A stretch of 64,000 nt of DNA from Manduca sexta (GCF_014839805.1 NC_051130.1:5022001-5086000); one strand, 5' to 3'. Shown: positions 34,133 to 44,998, counted from the stretch's first letter. The notes: generated from the letters alone by a model not told the origin. Numbers and translations are program-made.

Positions 34133-34210
34133 TTGTTGTTTGCAAGCTTAAATGATGATAACTTATAAACGATTTGTTGTTTGCAAGCTTAAATGATGAT
34201 AACTTATAAA
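34133..34210. repeat. Two-copy tandem duplication, about 41-bp period
   Basis: TTGTTTGCAAGCTTAAATGA followed by TGATAACTTATAAA occurs twice in direct succession. It sits immediately after the stop codon region of the repeat-protein frame. Confidence 0.85.
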
Positions 34211-34707
34211 TTATGACGTCCGCCTATAAATAATAGGAATACACCACTAGAATTTCGACTACCACCCGAACCAGTCGACAGTGGGATGGTACCTAAACCA
34301 TGACGGCCGCTAGTAAAAATATGAATACCACTAGAATTTCGACTACCACCCGAACCAGTCGACAGTGGGATGGTACCTAAACCATGACGGCCGCTAGTAA
34401 AAATATGAATACCACTAGAATTTCGACTACCACCCGAACCAGTCGACAGTGGGATGGTACCTAAACCATGACGGCCGCTAGTAAAAATATGAATACCACT
34501 AGAATTTCGACTACCACCCGAACCAGTCGACAGTGGGATGGTACCTAAACCATGACGGCCGCTAGTAAAAATATGAATACCACTAGAATTTCGACTACCA
34601 CCCGAATCAGTCGACAGTGGGATGGTACCTACCCAGACGGCACACGCGAGACCTACCAACCATAAAAATACCTGCTTGCTCTTACCACTCTTTAACGTTA
34701 TAAACAA
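34204..34707 (-). CDS. Putative secreted tandem-repeat protein (28-residue units), 5' end unresolved
   Basis: An open frame of 167 codons. Near its N-terminus, after a basic SGKSKQ, comes a strongly hydrophobic VFLWLVGLACAVWV, a convincing signal-peptide core. Then follow five 28-residue units of the form GTIPLST-G/D-SGGSRNSSG-IHIFTSGRHGL. The last unit diverges (GVFLLFIGGRHNL) and is followed directly by the stop. Units are 84 bp (starts spaced exactly 84 at 34253, 34337, 34421, 34505, 34589) and nearly identical even at silent sites, pointing to recent expansion or gene conversion. The frame has no ATG: the first codon at 34707 is TTG, and the frame remains open upstream without a Met. Either the start is in an upstream exon (CAG|GT occurs before VFLWLV, though its pyrimidine tract is poor) or the gene is broken. 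I do not recognise the family. Secretion and release of repeated peptides are inference only. The alternative is a minisatellite with a chance open frame. Confidence 0.5.
   Translation of the reverse strand: MFITLKSGKSKQVFLWLVGLACAVWVGTIPLSTDSGGSRNSSGIHIFTSGRHGLGTIPLSTGSGGSRNSSGIHIFTSGRHGLGTIPLSTGSGGSRNSSGIHIFTSGRHGLGTIPLSTGSGGSRNSSGIHIFTSGRHGLGTIPLSTGSGGSRNSSGVFLLFIGGRHNL
34253..34640. repeat. 84-bp minisatellite-like tandem array
   Basis: About 4.6 units. Unit landmarks on the plus strand are TTTCGACTACCACCCGAACC, AGTCGACAGTGGGATGGTAC, CATGACGGCCGCTAGTAAAA and ATATGAATACCACTAGAA. Inner units are essentially identical. The outermost (right) unit carries CCCGAATCAG instead of CCCGAACCAG. It underlies the repeat-protein frame. 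Confidence 0.95.
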
Positions 34708-34970
34708 ATACCTGTGCTTACAGAATTTTAGATGGTTTTCATACCTATATCCAATGTAGGATATGAAAATAACTTACAACACGAAAGCTCTCTTAGTTCC
34801 ATATTTTCCCCTCATAACGACATTGTTCAACATATATTTAAATATAGATTATATGCGTGTTTTGGCCAGAGATCTGGCACGTGGGTGGCGTCTGGCGAGA
34901 ATACAACAACAGAGCACGCAGACTCGATGTTTATAGGATAGTCTAATAGTTTATTACAATATAAGCCGGC

Positions 34971-34980
34971 TTGTGTATAA
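34971..34980 (+). promoter_or_regulatory. TATA-like box before the CpG-rich block
   Basis: TGTGTATAAATGC lies just upstream of the abrupt shift to CpG-rich sequence, about 30 bp before 35005. It could position transcription into the block, but TATA-like words are frequent in such AT-rich DNA. Confidence 0.25.
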
Positions 34981-34981
34981 A

Positions 34982-35729
34982 TGCACAAATGTCAAGAGTG
35001 AGAGTCTCCGTCGGGTCACGTCCGTGGGCGGCGCGGGTGACGGGTGCGGGCGAGCGGGGGGCGCGGGAGGCGCGGGGGCGAGCGAGCCGGGGTGGCCGCC
35101 GCGACTTCGCTCGCGCCGCCGGCAGTGCTCGCCCGACCCCTAACCCGCGCGCATGTCACGACAAGCCCTTCACACCAATTTCCACACAGAACTCCGTTAC
35201 ATAATATCCTCAACGGGCACATAACCTCCTAGTGTTAAGGCTTTTTTCTGTGATCGATAAATTTTGCACGTTTTACACGGATAGTAATATTAGCGTTACG
35301 TAAGCCGCCGCCGTCCACGAAGCTTCGCTTGCCACCGCTTATTGTGATATTCGGTTGTGATATATTCGTTTTAGGCTAGCTTTTTGCTGTAGTGTCACGT
35401 TTAGACGTTGTTATTGCGAGGGCTCTGTTGAAGTTCTAATGTAACGGAGTTTTTGCCGGCTAAGAGTCTTAGGCCGTGGATTAGGTTAATTTAGTGGTTC
35501 ACTTGTTGATCGTTGCGTGGTTTGGTTCCTCGGGCGAGCGCGCGCGTGGGCGAGTGTGATCGCGCGGGTGTTGTCGGGTACGAGGTGATGAGGCGCGAGT
35601 AGCGCTCCCGAGAGTGGCTCGTCACGGGTTCGCGCGGCTGGTGGCGGCGCGCCACGCCATCTGGCGGCTGCGGCGGTCCGGCTCTCAGCCGGCGCACGAC
35701 ACCAATGACCACGAACAGACCAACCACCT
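34982..35729 (+). promoter_or_regulatory. CpG-rich block: candidate promoter, 5' UTR and first exon
   Basis: The most GC/CpG-rich DNA in the window, in two lobes (about 34990-35150 and 35510-35700) with words such as GCGGGCGAGCGGGGGGCGCG. In the second lobe there is a short upstream frame (ATG at 35588, four codons), then an ATG at 35705 opening MTTNRPTT, followed at 35730 by a plausible splice donor, CACCT|GTATGT, and a pyrimidine-rich CTTCTCTGTCTCTTC stretch. An alternative frame through the same exon (35560-35729) is open and reads SGSQPAHDTNDHEQTNHL at its end but has no Met. This would fit the 5' end of a gene whose other exons lie outside the window. Alternatively the first lobe could be part of an LTR on the minus strand, because AATAAA occurs on that strand at 34950-34955. 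Protein identity unknown. Confidence 0.4.
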
Positions 35730-35735
35730 GTATGT

Positions 35736-37090
35736 TCCTTCTCTGTCTCTTCAACTCTCACTGTCTGTCTTGCAAGCTTCTGTCTATCATTCATGACTAC
35801 AACCCTCATTCATTTCATCCACTGGGGCCGAGTTCCTTATTTATGAATGCAATTTTTGCGCTCTGTCACCCGTTTAACGAAAATTATTTTTTTAAATGAC
35901 CGTCGTCAAATTAAGCTTATTAAGCATAAAATATGCGGTTTATAAAAAAGAAACGGAGCAATGAGTTTATGTAAAGAGTCCAGCGAAATCTATTTTGAGC
36001 GTCGCTCTTTCACATTAAGTTTGTTTTCCCCCGGCCCGGCTGCCAGCTGCCCATTCATCTCCCTGCATTTTACATTTCCAGTTTTCATATTTCCCGTTTC
36101 ACTTCTGAGCGGTGTCTGTGTGCATCGTCGACCATACGAACGCTTGTCCTAATAAATGTTACCCTCACAATTGTTGTTTTATTTTGCATTCGTTACCACC
36201 TCAACATGATCGATGTGCTTGTAGTTCGATGTTTAGATACAGTCGATGTATAGATTGTATTGGCTTTAAGCACAATGAATGTTATAAAGTATACAAAGTA
36301 AGTATAGTAATTCTGTTTCAGAGAATACCAGCTAATTTTCGTATAGGAGGATCGGATGTTCATATGAAATTACGCGAGACTTTCCATACACGTAATGAAT
36401 TAACAAAAAAGCTGAGTTCACGGAATGACATGAATTCATTTTAGAAATGGAGAACGTACGCTGTGTCAGTGGGGAATTTTAATTTGATGAAGGCTGCGTA
36501 CATAATGTCGTTTCCCATATTTACGTGCATACTATAATTATAATCATTTATTTAACACATTCGCCTAAACATTAGCTCTAATTAATGTGTCAATAACAAA
36601 TTATTATATGTTAGATTCTATTCATTTTCAATAATTTCTAACTAAAGCTTTTTTTAATTATTAGACTTTCATGGATTTAAAAAAATACTTTTATTAACGC
36701 CTTACAGTTTCAAATTCAAACGACAAAGCAAAACGCATTCGTATTATTTTGATAATTAAATTTAAAAATATCTTATAGTTTAAAAAACTAGCGCACCAAT
36801 TGCTTTTCGACTTACATTAATCTGAAAAGGAGGACCTTGTCCCGCCCTTGACCAGTTTCGTAACGAGGCATTGAGAAGCCGCATTTTGGTTTCACGGGTC
36901 GTGTACAGGCTTAGTACGTATGCACCGGTATTACTAGATCATATTCAGGTATTATATGAAACACAAATATAATAGTTCAGAAAATTATGAACAATGATTA
37001 TGCTGATAAAGGTAAATCATTTTCAGGTAGGAAAAAATTATAAAGCGATAATTAAGAAAATGATTGTCATTATTAATTTGATTTGACATT
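35736..37090. other. Candidate intron or intergenic stretch
   Basis: No recognisable coding domain. A Cys-containing plus frame (36112-36444) ends its first part near CAAAGTAAGTATAG at about 36296, a good donor-like sequence, but no matching acceptor or family was seen. A CCCCCGGCCCGGCTGCC patch near 36030 is GC-rich. Confidence 0.35.
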
Positions 37091-37347
37091 GACTGCCTCG
37101 GTGGCGTAGTTGTACTGCATGCGCGGTACGGCAGCGCTCTGAGGTCCTGGGTTCGAATCCCGGGTCGGGCAAAGTGATATTTGGGTTTTTCTGCTCAATA
37201 TTAGCCTGGAGTCTGGAATTTGTGCCTGATATGGCGATAGGCTCGCCCCCTATCACATCCTGGGACGGAACACACTCGGCGAAAAGTGGGTGCCTTGGTT
37301 GCACCTCTGCATACCCCTTCGGGGATAAATGCGTGATGTGTGTGTGT
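37091..37347 (+). mobile_element. tRNA-type SINE family A, best preserved
   Basis: GACTGCCTCGGTGGCGTAGT, GGTTCGAATCCCGGGTCGGG, GCCTGATATGGCGATAGGC, TATCACATCCTGGGACGG, CATACCCCTTCGGGGATAAA, TGCGTGATGTGTG. Both Pol III boxes are intact. GTCATTATTA occurs on both sides (about 37066 and just after the tail) and may be the target duplication, although the left copy is separated from the head by about 15 bp. Confidence 0.92.
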
Positions 37348-38305
37348 CATTATTAAGTCTGAAATATAAACATTTTATTTTATTTATAACATATAAAACT
37401 ACTATTATTAAGTGAAGCATGCTTGTATATGATTAGGAGAGCTTAGACAATTATGCCGATCTCATTGTGGTAGGTAGTTCAAATCGGGAACAGCTGGGAT
37501 CGAAATACGTACAGTAAGGGAGGTATGTCTCAGTCAGTTGAAGTTAATCACAACATCCGCTATCTGTATCGTCTCCTGGTAGTCCCTAATAAAGGGCTTA
37601 TAGTTGGATACATTACTTTATGTAATGAAGTTCTGCTTTTATAGCAAACTATTCATTTAAATAAATACAATAGCTAACTGTATATATGTTACTTTAACTT
37701 ATAATACCTACCACTTGGTCTATTGTTCCGGCGCCAAAACATCTGTTAACTTAACATTTATGTCACGGCCCAAAAACGCAAAACGCACAGAGTATAAACT
37801 CAAGAAATATTAAAAGTTATCTATAATACATAACACATTAAAACCTTTTTTTAACCTTTTTTCAGTTCTAACAGTCATTTTGTATAGTAAAAGAATCGAA
37901 CAAAATATTTTTCGTCGGCACTTAATGTATTAAAAAAACAAATGGTAATTTGATCAACCCGATATTAATCTAATAATGACCCAATTTCACTTTGATTACT
38001 CAACAATCGATTGGTAAACTGATGGGAATTTAGGTTATGAAAATCGAAATTGTAGTTGCGGTCGCGTGTTGATACGATTGGAGTAAAAGGAAAATTAAAT
38101 ACTTTTGTTTTAAATAGAACAACATTTTTTTTATCATTACTTTGTGTTTAATATCATTTATTTGTATATTCGAAAATATTCCTTGCACTTACATTATCAA
38201 ATAAAAAATACCAAGAATAGTAAAGTTTTAAATTGAATATGACAAATACAATGTAAACGTGTAAAATTCAAACGAATAGTTTTTATATATAATAATGTTT
38301 GCCTT
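37348..38305. other. AT-rich non-genic stretch
   Basis: Nothing recognised. Confidence 0.5.
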
Positions 38306-38481
38306 GTATTATATACTGTTTCACTGTTAGGCACGGGCCTCCTTTACTACTGAGAGGAATTAGGCCTTAGTCTACCACGCTGGCCTAGTGCGGATGGACA
38401 GACTTCACATACCTTCAAAATTCTTATAGAGAACTTCATACGTATTCAGCTTTCCTCACGATGTTTCTTTCACCTTTGTTA
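38306..38481 (-). mobile_element. tRNA-type SINE family B, 5'-truncated
   Basis: ATTATATACTGTTTCACTGT, GGCACGGGCCTCCTTTACTA, GCTGGCCTAGTGCGGATGG, TTCTTATAGAGAACTTC, TTTCCTCACGATG. The tRNA-like head is missing. Confidence 0.8.
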
Positions 38482-38984
38482 ACATAAATGAATTCCATTG
38501 AAGCAAGTTCTACAGAAATGTAAAAAAAATACGTTATACAGTGTAACAATTAGTTAGTAGGTATGACAACAGACCTAATTTATCGTTGCGTCGTAATTAT
38601 AAGTTCAAAAAAGTTCCTGACATATTATACTAAGCTATCTTTGTGACAAGTAGTCTGATGCTTCCGAGTAATGCGCGTTGTCTTATTCTCTAGTCTCTGC
38701 ACCGGAGGCAAACAATCATAAGTCATTTCAAGCTCATTAATCAGTGCAATGGTTTAAGTCTCAGTTCAAACATTATACACGTATGTTACTAGACTATACA
38801 ATCACGTAAATTTCTAAGTAAAAATTTATTTGTTGTTAATAGGTTAATCCATTATCACGTAAGGATATTAATAAAAATATGATTAATTAAATAAATAATG
38901 GACAGGATAATATAGTAATACAAAGAAAAAAATATATTTAACGTTATTAAACGTGAAAAACGTGTGCAGTCGCTGTATATCTTG

Positions 38985-39130
38985 ATTCCAATTAATTATG
39001 AAAATTAATCAAACGTTAATTAATTTGTTTTCTCACTATTGATATTATAAGTCAAGGTCACGGAACCTCGCAACATCTTGGTTAAAATTAATACGTCAAA
39101 TTAATCAATGTTTGATTAATTTGACGTATT
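38985..39130. promoter_or_regulatory. Candidate regulatory cluster with a 19-bp-arm palindrome
   Basis: Holds several TAATTA/TTAATTAA homeodomain-type words, a TCAAGGTCA nuclear-receptor half-site near 39052, and a perfect inverted repeat with arms at 39090-39108 and 39112-39130 (AATACGTCAAATTAATCAA) separated by three bases. The arms contain TGATTAAT, a Hox/Exd-like word. AT-rich DNA yields many such words by chance, so function is unproven; the palindrome itself is certain. Confidence 0.3.
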
Positions 39131-40053
39131 ATACGATACGACAAATGTGACTATAATGTTTCTTGGTAATAAATTAATTTTCCAAATAACTATGTATAGT
39201 ATTTTCGGCTCACGCTTATTAAAGTCGTTAACATGAACCTTGGCATAGTTTTAATATAAACAAATAATATTTCTGGCGCTAGATCTGTGTTGAAACCTTC
39301 TTCACAGCGTTTATGGATCAAGGATCGTAGACATATTGCCTTTCTGCAATCGTTTACGCTAATAGAAAACAAATAAAGTATGTAAATTATATAATATATA
39401 TCCTAGCACATTTATCGTTAAGAAGTGTGATTCTCATACATTCTTCTTAATTATTATTTACTAGAGTATTACTAACGTTATTGAAAACATTCAAGATTTG
39501 GCTACTATCGTCAACGGCCTGAAGTCCTGGTGGGTTACTTAATGATTCCGAAATCCCAAACCCCTCATGAATCGTTAAAACTGCTAAACATTATTCTTTT
39601 GGAATCGTAGGTAGAGGTCATTTAAAATCAGGTGACCTATCTGCTCATTTACTATTTCCCGTTATGCAATTAAAAACCAACCTCATTTCCCGGCGTCTAA
39701 AAGCAAATAAAACAACTCTACCAGCGATCAATGCTCGCCATAACTATTTTTCATTACAGACTACACATTTCTGTATTCTGGTACATTCATCACAATATAG
39801 AAGTTTATAAGGTCTTTTGGGCGAAAGCGGGGGTGTTACGTGGGCGCGGGGTGCGGGGGTGCTTCGCAATCGACTCACGTCCCCCGGCCTCGCGCAGACT
39901 TCGGCTTCTAGGATTTTAACAATTTTTGTTTTGTACCTATTTTCGTATATCCATAAGGATCATATTGCGGTGTTATGTGGGTCATGCAAGATTCTTTGTG
40001 ACTAGGTTTTGTGATCGACTTTTGCTGAAACATAGAATTTCAGTAGTCTTACT
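39131..40053. other. Non-genic stretch with one GC-rich patch
   Basis: AT-rich except about 39820-39910 (GCGGGGGTGTTACGTGGGCG, CGTCCCCCGGCCTCGCGCAG), which probably belongs to a repeat leading into the Helitron at 40054. Confidence 0.4.
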
Positions 40054-40408
40054 TCTTACTAATGTTATAAATGCGAAAACTACTAAACATGTTTGGAAGT
40101 CTGGATGTTTGTTTGAAGTAAATGCAGAAACAACTGAACGGATTCAGATGAAATTTGGCACACGGGTATACCATGTCTGGGATTAACATGTAGACTACCT
40201 TTATTTTGGTAATTTACTCCCATGGGACGGTATACTATGTCTTGGATTAACACATAGACTATTCTTATACCGGTAATTTACTCCCATAGGAAATAATATA
40301 ATTTTTAATCAGATTTTTTAAATATATAGCGCTGGTGTCGTGCAGTGTTTTAGGGTCTTTTGTAGCGTGCAAGGGTTTTACGCGGGTGAAGCCGCGAGCA
40401 ACACCTAG
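40054..40408 (+). mobile_element. Helitron (non-autonomous), complete
   Basis: Starts TCTTACTAATGTTATAAATG and ends CGCGGGTGAAGCCGCGAGC then AACACCTAG followed by T. Internal GAACGGATTCAGATGAAATT matches the 31-kb copy in position, and ATTTACTCCCAT occurs twice, so an internal segment (about 40150-40290) has been duplicated. This explains the greater length (355 bp against 241 bp). Confidence 0.82.
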
Positions 40409-41032
40409 TAGTCAATGAAACGTATTTTAGTTATTTGATCGGTCGTTAAATATAAAATTAATAATAGATATCGTCTTGAAAACCGTAGTACAAAAATAAC
40501 TGTCATACATATTTATATTATTTATATACAGATTTGAATAATAACCATAAAAAAAATATATAAATGATAATTGATCCAAAATCGAAATATTTGTTCTTTA
40601 TAATATATCAAATTACTCGCAAAAATCACCATAATCGCGTGACAAAAGCAGACTGGCAACTCGCAGAAGGTTATAAACCTTTTAGACGACCAAATCGATC
40701 CTCACGTTAGTGAAACTTACATATACAGGGTGATTTATTTAACTGGGACAGTACGGGCAAATATGAAGAAACTTGTCTTGGCTTTTCTCTTTCATAAATG
40801 ATGTTAGCAGGTCATATTTTGTATTACAAATAATATATATTAGTTAGATTCTATAAATAGGCTTATGTTATTATCTCACCGGTTTTCTTTCATAAACACA
40901 GTTAATTATCGAGCAATCAATACCTAATTATTAACAATACGTAGTCGTTTATAAAGGTATATAAATGTTTTTAAAAGCAAATTATAGGTTATTTAGGAAA
41001 TAAATAGATCAGGCACAAAATGTTCTTACGTC
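40409..41032. other. AT-rich non-genic stretch
   Basis: No gene. ATACAGGGTGATTTATTTAA at about 40723 resembles a motif found in insect repeats and recurs as TACAGGGTGATTAAAATA near 47424. Confidence 0.4.
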
Positions 41033-41105
41033 GTAGCGCGTAGTCGCGTCACGTAGCAGTGAGCTACAAAGTGCCGTAGCGGTGTGTAGCTCTAGGCGTA
41101 TTTCT
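41033..41105. repeat. CGTAGC/GCTACG-rich block 2
   Basis: TCGTAGCGCGTAGTCGCG, CACGTAGCAGTGAGCTAC, GTGCCGTAGCGGTGTGTAGC: the same scrambled CGTAGC vocabulary as block 1 at 1666-1727. The sequences are alignable only in short pieces. Confidence 0.5.
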
Positions 41106-41589
41106 ACTTTCATTTCACCCTCCGGCACGTTCGCTTAAATTATTTTAACCCGATAAACTTGGCTCATATAAAACTGGGTATTTTTAGAAGTTAGCTTTAT
41201 ATAAGTTTCGTTCCACGTTTATGAGACAATTATTTGACTATTTATTAAATTACAAGCTCAATCTAAAGAAGTTTTTTTTTTATATTGTTTCTATTTTCAT
41301 CATAAATACACAGCGAATTTTCTCTCTAAAGCTCATTCAGGGAATATTAAAACTGCTTCTGTATACTCTGAAACATCGGCCTTGGATATCATTCTCGCAG
41401 GTTTATTTTTTTGGAATATTTTTTGCAACGCAAAGTACATTTCCCAGTATGTTGTTGGTATGTTGCGAGTACCAATAACACAGAATTTTCGTTTATGTAT
41501 TTACGTAACATTATTGCATTGCGTTTTAATTTACGAGTATACATATATTTAATATTGTGCATACATTATTATGAAGATCTATGAAATAC

Positions 41590-41812
41590 GAATAATGCCC
41601 GCTGTACCACCAACTTGTAAAGCCTTTAGTGGAATAAAGTCACAATATATACATGGCTTGGATTAAAAATAGCATATACGTCCAGCACATAGCTATCCCT
41701 TCGCGCAAAAATTTCAACCAAATCCGTTTAGTACCACCTGCGTGTGTTTCAACAAATATAAAAACATCGTCACAAACTTACTCGTTTATTTCATTATTAA
41801 GATCTATTATCA
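41590..41812 (-). mobile_element. Helitron-like element, degraded
   Basis: On the minus strand, TTAATAATGAAATAAACGAG and TAAACGGATTTGGTTGAAAT followed by GCTATGTGCTGGACG and AATCCAAGCC match the internal order of the 30784 and 40054 Helitrons. No clear hairpin-CTAG end remains. Confidence 0.5.
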
Positions 41813-42382
41813 GCTACAAACTCTAAATGAAATATCGATGTAAAGAACAAACATGATCTCTATAGATTCCACTTCGAGATAAATTCCTCCCTTTGCAAGA
41901 GGCAGCGGTCGGAGCTCAATCACGCTTACTCAATACAGATTAAAGGTTTTGTTTCACCAGCTTTTATTCCAATGAGTTTTAAAAGAACGCTACTCGGTTA
42001 GTTTTTTAATGGTACCTTTTGTGCTGAATGAAAGCCGTAAAGCCGCGTTTCGGTTTTGTCTTCTACGAATGGTTGGTGTCTCACAAAATGCGACGAATGG
42101 TTATAAACGTTTCGTGCGGTCACTGAATTGTTAAAGGCACAAAACCGACCTCAATTTTTTAAAGGGTTGACTTACGATTGTCTACGATAGCTGCCCTAGT
42201 TCTTTGTATGTCAGTCTTTGCTGTAGGTACTTATATTTGATACAACTATATTCGTCATGCTTGGGTGCATTATATATTGTTATGAGGGGACAACTTGGGA
42301 CGATCTTATTCTTAAATTCAATATTATTCTTTCCACGAGACGTAGGTACCAATCCAACTCAAACTAAACCGTGCTACATGTC

Positions 42383-42729
42383 TTTTTGTTTTTACATATG
42401 TGCAAGGAAAAGTGACCCTACTGGACTTTATGGTAAGCGGTGTGGCGTCCAGATAGAGTGTGAACTGCTGAGAGACGATTATCCCTTCAGTCGATAAACT
42501 ATGCCGGCCTATTCGAAAACAAATACACAGCAGTGGCAAAGGGTCCCTATAACCCGATTCCTGCCAGCTTTCCTTAATGTAGAATCTAATTATCATCAGG
42601 ACGATTTGCAGTAACATTTATGCATATTATTACTTACATGTTGTGTCGGGTTCTCTTTTGAAAAATTTTACCTTTCGCCTCTGATACACAGACTGACCCC
42701 GGAATCCGACCAGCAATCCTACCACCAAC
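42383..42729 (-). mobile_element. Retroelement tail, family D, interrupted by a MITE
   Basis: Left part: GCAAGGAAAAGTGACCCTAC, GCGTCCAGATAGAGTGTGAA, GCCGGCCTATTCGAAAAC. Right part: GACTGACCCCGGAATCCG, AGCAATCCTACCACCAAC. These are consecutive in uninterrupted copies; here the hAT-type MITE at 42531-42683 lies between them. Confidence 0.75.
42531..42683 (+). mobile_element. hAT-type MITE, copy 2 (nested)
   Basis: Starts CAGTGGCAAAGGGTCC and ends TTACCTTTCGCCTCTG, so the inward-read ends are CAGTGGC and CAGAGGC. A perfect 8-bp target duplication, ATACACAG, lies at 42523-42530 and 42684-42691. It sits inside a family D tail and is therefore younger than it. Confidence 0.85.
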
Positions 42730-43928
42730 AAATGTATTAAAAATGATTACCAACGTGGCTCTTTCTTCATTATACACTTACTTATACCTCAGATATAGTG
42801 ACAAAGTTCTCAACACAAACGTTCCTAAACTACGAAAATGTTATTCAAATATAGCAATTGGAAAATGAAGTTGAAACTTGGTCTGACAGAAGCGTCTAAA
42901 ACGATGTTTACGCCGACGCTTAGGCAATGTTATTTATTCATGCAGCTGTATGGATAGATAGATGTAATGGATTTTGAGTCTTATGATGTATAAATATGGA
43001 ATTATGTTTCTGGATTTCCGTATTGTAGGAAACGTTTAAATATTCAGATATGATTTGTGTTATTAAAGCGCTCAGTGGATTGAACCCTATTTGTGAGATG
43101 ACGAAAAGATATTTTTAATTTTTATATAAGGAGTTTTGTCGTCGAAAAGATCTTTTACGTCACATAAGTAGCTCTTGTCCAATTATATATCGCGCTTCTT
43201 TAAGTTTATTAAGGTTTAAGAATCTTATGGTAGTGCAAACATGAATAAAAAATATGACATTTTAATTGTCTCAGTGCTCAGGTTTTTGTACCAATGGGGA
43301 GAACTAAGTTTGTCACCACGATACCTGGTTATAAAATAAAATAATTTATTGATGTCAGAGGCCAAGATAGTTGCACTTATGTAAATGATAATAGTAAATG
43401 AATTATTACAATTTATATTTACTTATATAAATACCGACATTTAGTATTTTTTTTAATTATAAGTAAGGCATAATTTTATATATAAAGAGAAAGAAAAGCC
43501 AGCTCAGCCTGACAGATAAGGAAAGATAAAAAATGTTAGTATACTACACATTCTTTAGAAAGATTGAAGATATCTTAATTAACGAAATAATTTCATGTAA
43601 TTGAATGGCCAACATAGAGCATTTCAAAGCAACGGTCGATTTTTATTTGAAGCATAAGTAGTCCAGCTATAAGGTTACGTCGTCACCTAAGCTATAAGCC
43701 TTTTAAAAATACCTTTTACAGAAAATACAGTAAACGAACTTAAGTTATTCTATCACGAATATTCGCGAAAGTAATAGCATTAGGCTTAATAGCAAAAGAT
43801 TACATAATATTTTAATAATTCTACTTAATTTACTTAATGCCTTTGAAAGTTATACTTAAATTAGTTTTCAAGTACCAATTTTTTTCATATTTCAATTGTT
43901 TGTTTATTAACAATGCGAAAGGTGAACT
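42730..43928. other. AT-rich non-genic stretch
   Basis: Nothing recognised. Confidence 0.5.
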
Positions 43929-44160
43929 GGTGATAGCCTAGTTGAGAATGGAACGGTCTGTAGAACCGAAGGCCCGCAGGGTCAAAACCCAAGACACTCA
44001 GCTCGGACTTCTCAAAGTTACATGCGTATTTATTGACAATTATCGATCGCTTTAACGGCAAAAGAGAAATCTTACATACCTAAGAATTCTCTATAAGTAT
44101 TTCGAATGTATGTGAAGTGTGCCAGGGAGGTGAACTAGGACCTAAACCTTCTTCGTAGTA
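43929..44160 (+). mobile_element. tRNA-type SINE family B, diverged
   Basis: GGTGATAGCCTAGTTGAGAA (A-box region), CAGGGTCAAAACCC (decayed B box), ACTTCTCAAAGTTACATGCG, AGAATTCTCTATAAGTATTT, CCAGGGAGGTGAACTAGGAC. Block order matches family B, but identity is low. Confidence 0.7.
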
Positions 44161-44889
44161 AAAAAAATCGGTGCTCAGTAGTAGGTAGTATTCGTACAGG
44201 TTCGGTATTATAATATTATATTATAACAAGGTAACCAATGATATTTTTTCAATACCCATTAAACACTATTTCAACCTAATTCCCTCTAGCACAAATGTCG
44301 TTCAAGTAATAAGTGCAAGTGCACTCAATACAACACTATCAAGTGCAAGTGCACCTAACATTATTTTAAGACTCGCTTACGTACAAGGTTGAAAGGTAAA
44401 TTCAGTCTAATATTGATTTAGTGATTAGAACGAGGCCAACACGCGATCACAGAAAGTGAAAACGAAAGAGCCCAACCTACCATATCTTGGAGGCGATACG
44501 TCACTTGGAATTGCTAATTTTTCCTAAGGGCGATGTAAGGGCGTTGAACTACTTTAGACGAAGTTAACCTACAATACCGAATGGGTGCAACGCTGACCTA
44601 GAAGAAAAGTAAAAGGGCTCGATGTGGGTGAGAAAAGGAACGTAATTTGCGAGATTCCTAGGAAAAGGAAACATATCGATGGTAAAAAGGCTAATTGACT
44701 AACGCGACATTTTTTAGCGGCATTAAGTTTCATACATAATCAAATCAGCACATTTTTTGTATGTTTTTTAACCTAGTTAAAGTTTATCGAAAAATGTTGC
44801 GTAAGTCAATTCCCTTCTAACCGTCGATATGTATAAATTGCTTCAGGGCTTGTCTCTTCATGCATAGGCACATTAAGACCCTTGTAATG
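44161..44889. other. Non-genic stretch
   Basis: No gene. AGTGCAAGTGCAC occurs twice (about 44310 and 44340). Confidence 0.4.
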
Positions 44890-44998
44890 TAATACTAAGC
44901 AGAAACCCTCGATATCATTTAACCCAACCCGGAAATCGAACCCGAAACACTACTATATTTCGACAACTACTGTGGTATTACAACCCAACTGCGCAAAC
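44890..44998 (-). mobile_element. SINE family A head fragment, degraded
   Basis: On the minus strand, GTTGTAATACCACAGTAG-type head, TTCGATTTCCGGGTTGGG (B box remnant) and AATGATATCGAGGGTTTCTG follow the family A order. The 3' half is missing. Confidence 0.5.

Noticed and set aside
34253..34640. CRISPR array
   Set aside because: Units are adjacent 84-bp direct repeats with no unique spacers, and the genome is eukaryotic.
34982..35222. Arg/Ala-rich frames on both strands
   Set aside because: Same composition effect; kept only as part of a candidate regulatory block.
35486..35809. 107-codon minus frame in the CpG-rich block
   Set aside because: GC-rich DNA has few stops, and several frames are open together; the Arg/Ala/Pro-rich translation has no domain.
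36112..36444. Cys-rich plus-strand secreted peptide
   Set aside because: Cysteines are concentrated, but there is no signal sequence, the start is not an ATG (GTG), and the second half is ordinary AT-rich translation.
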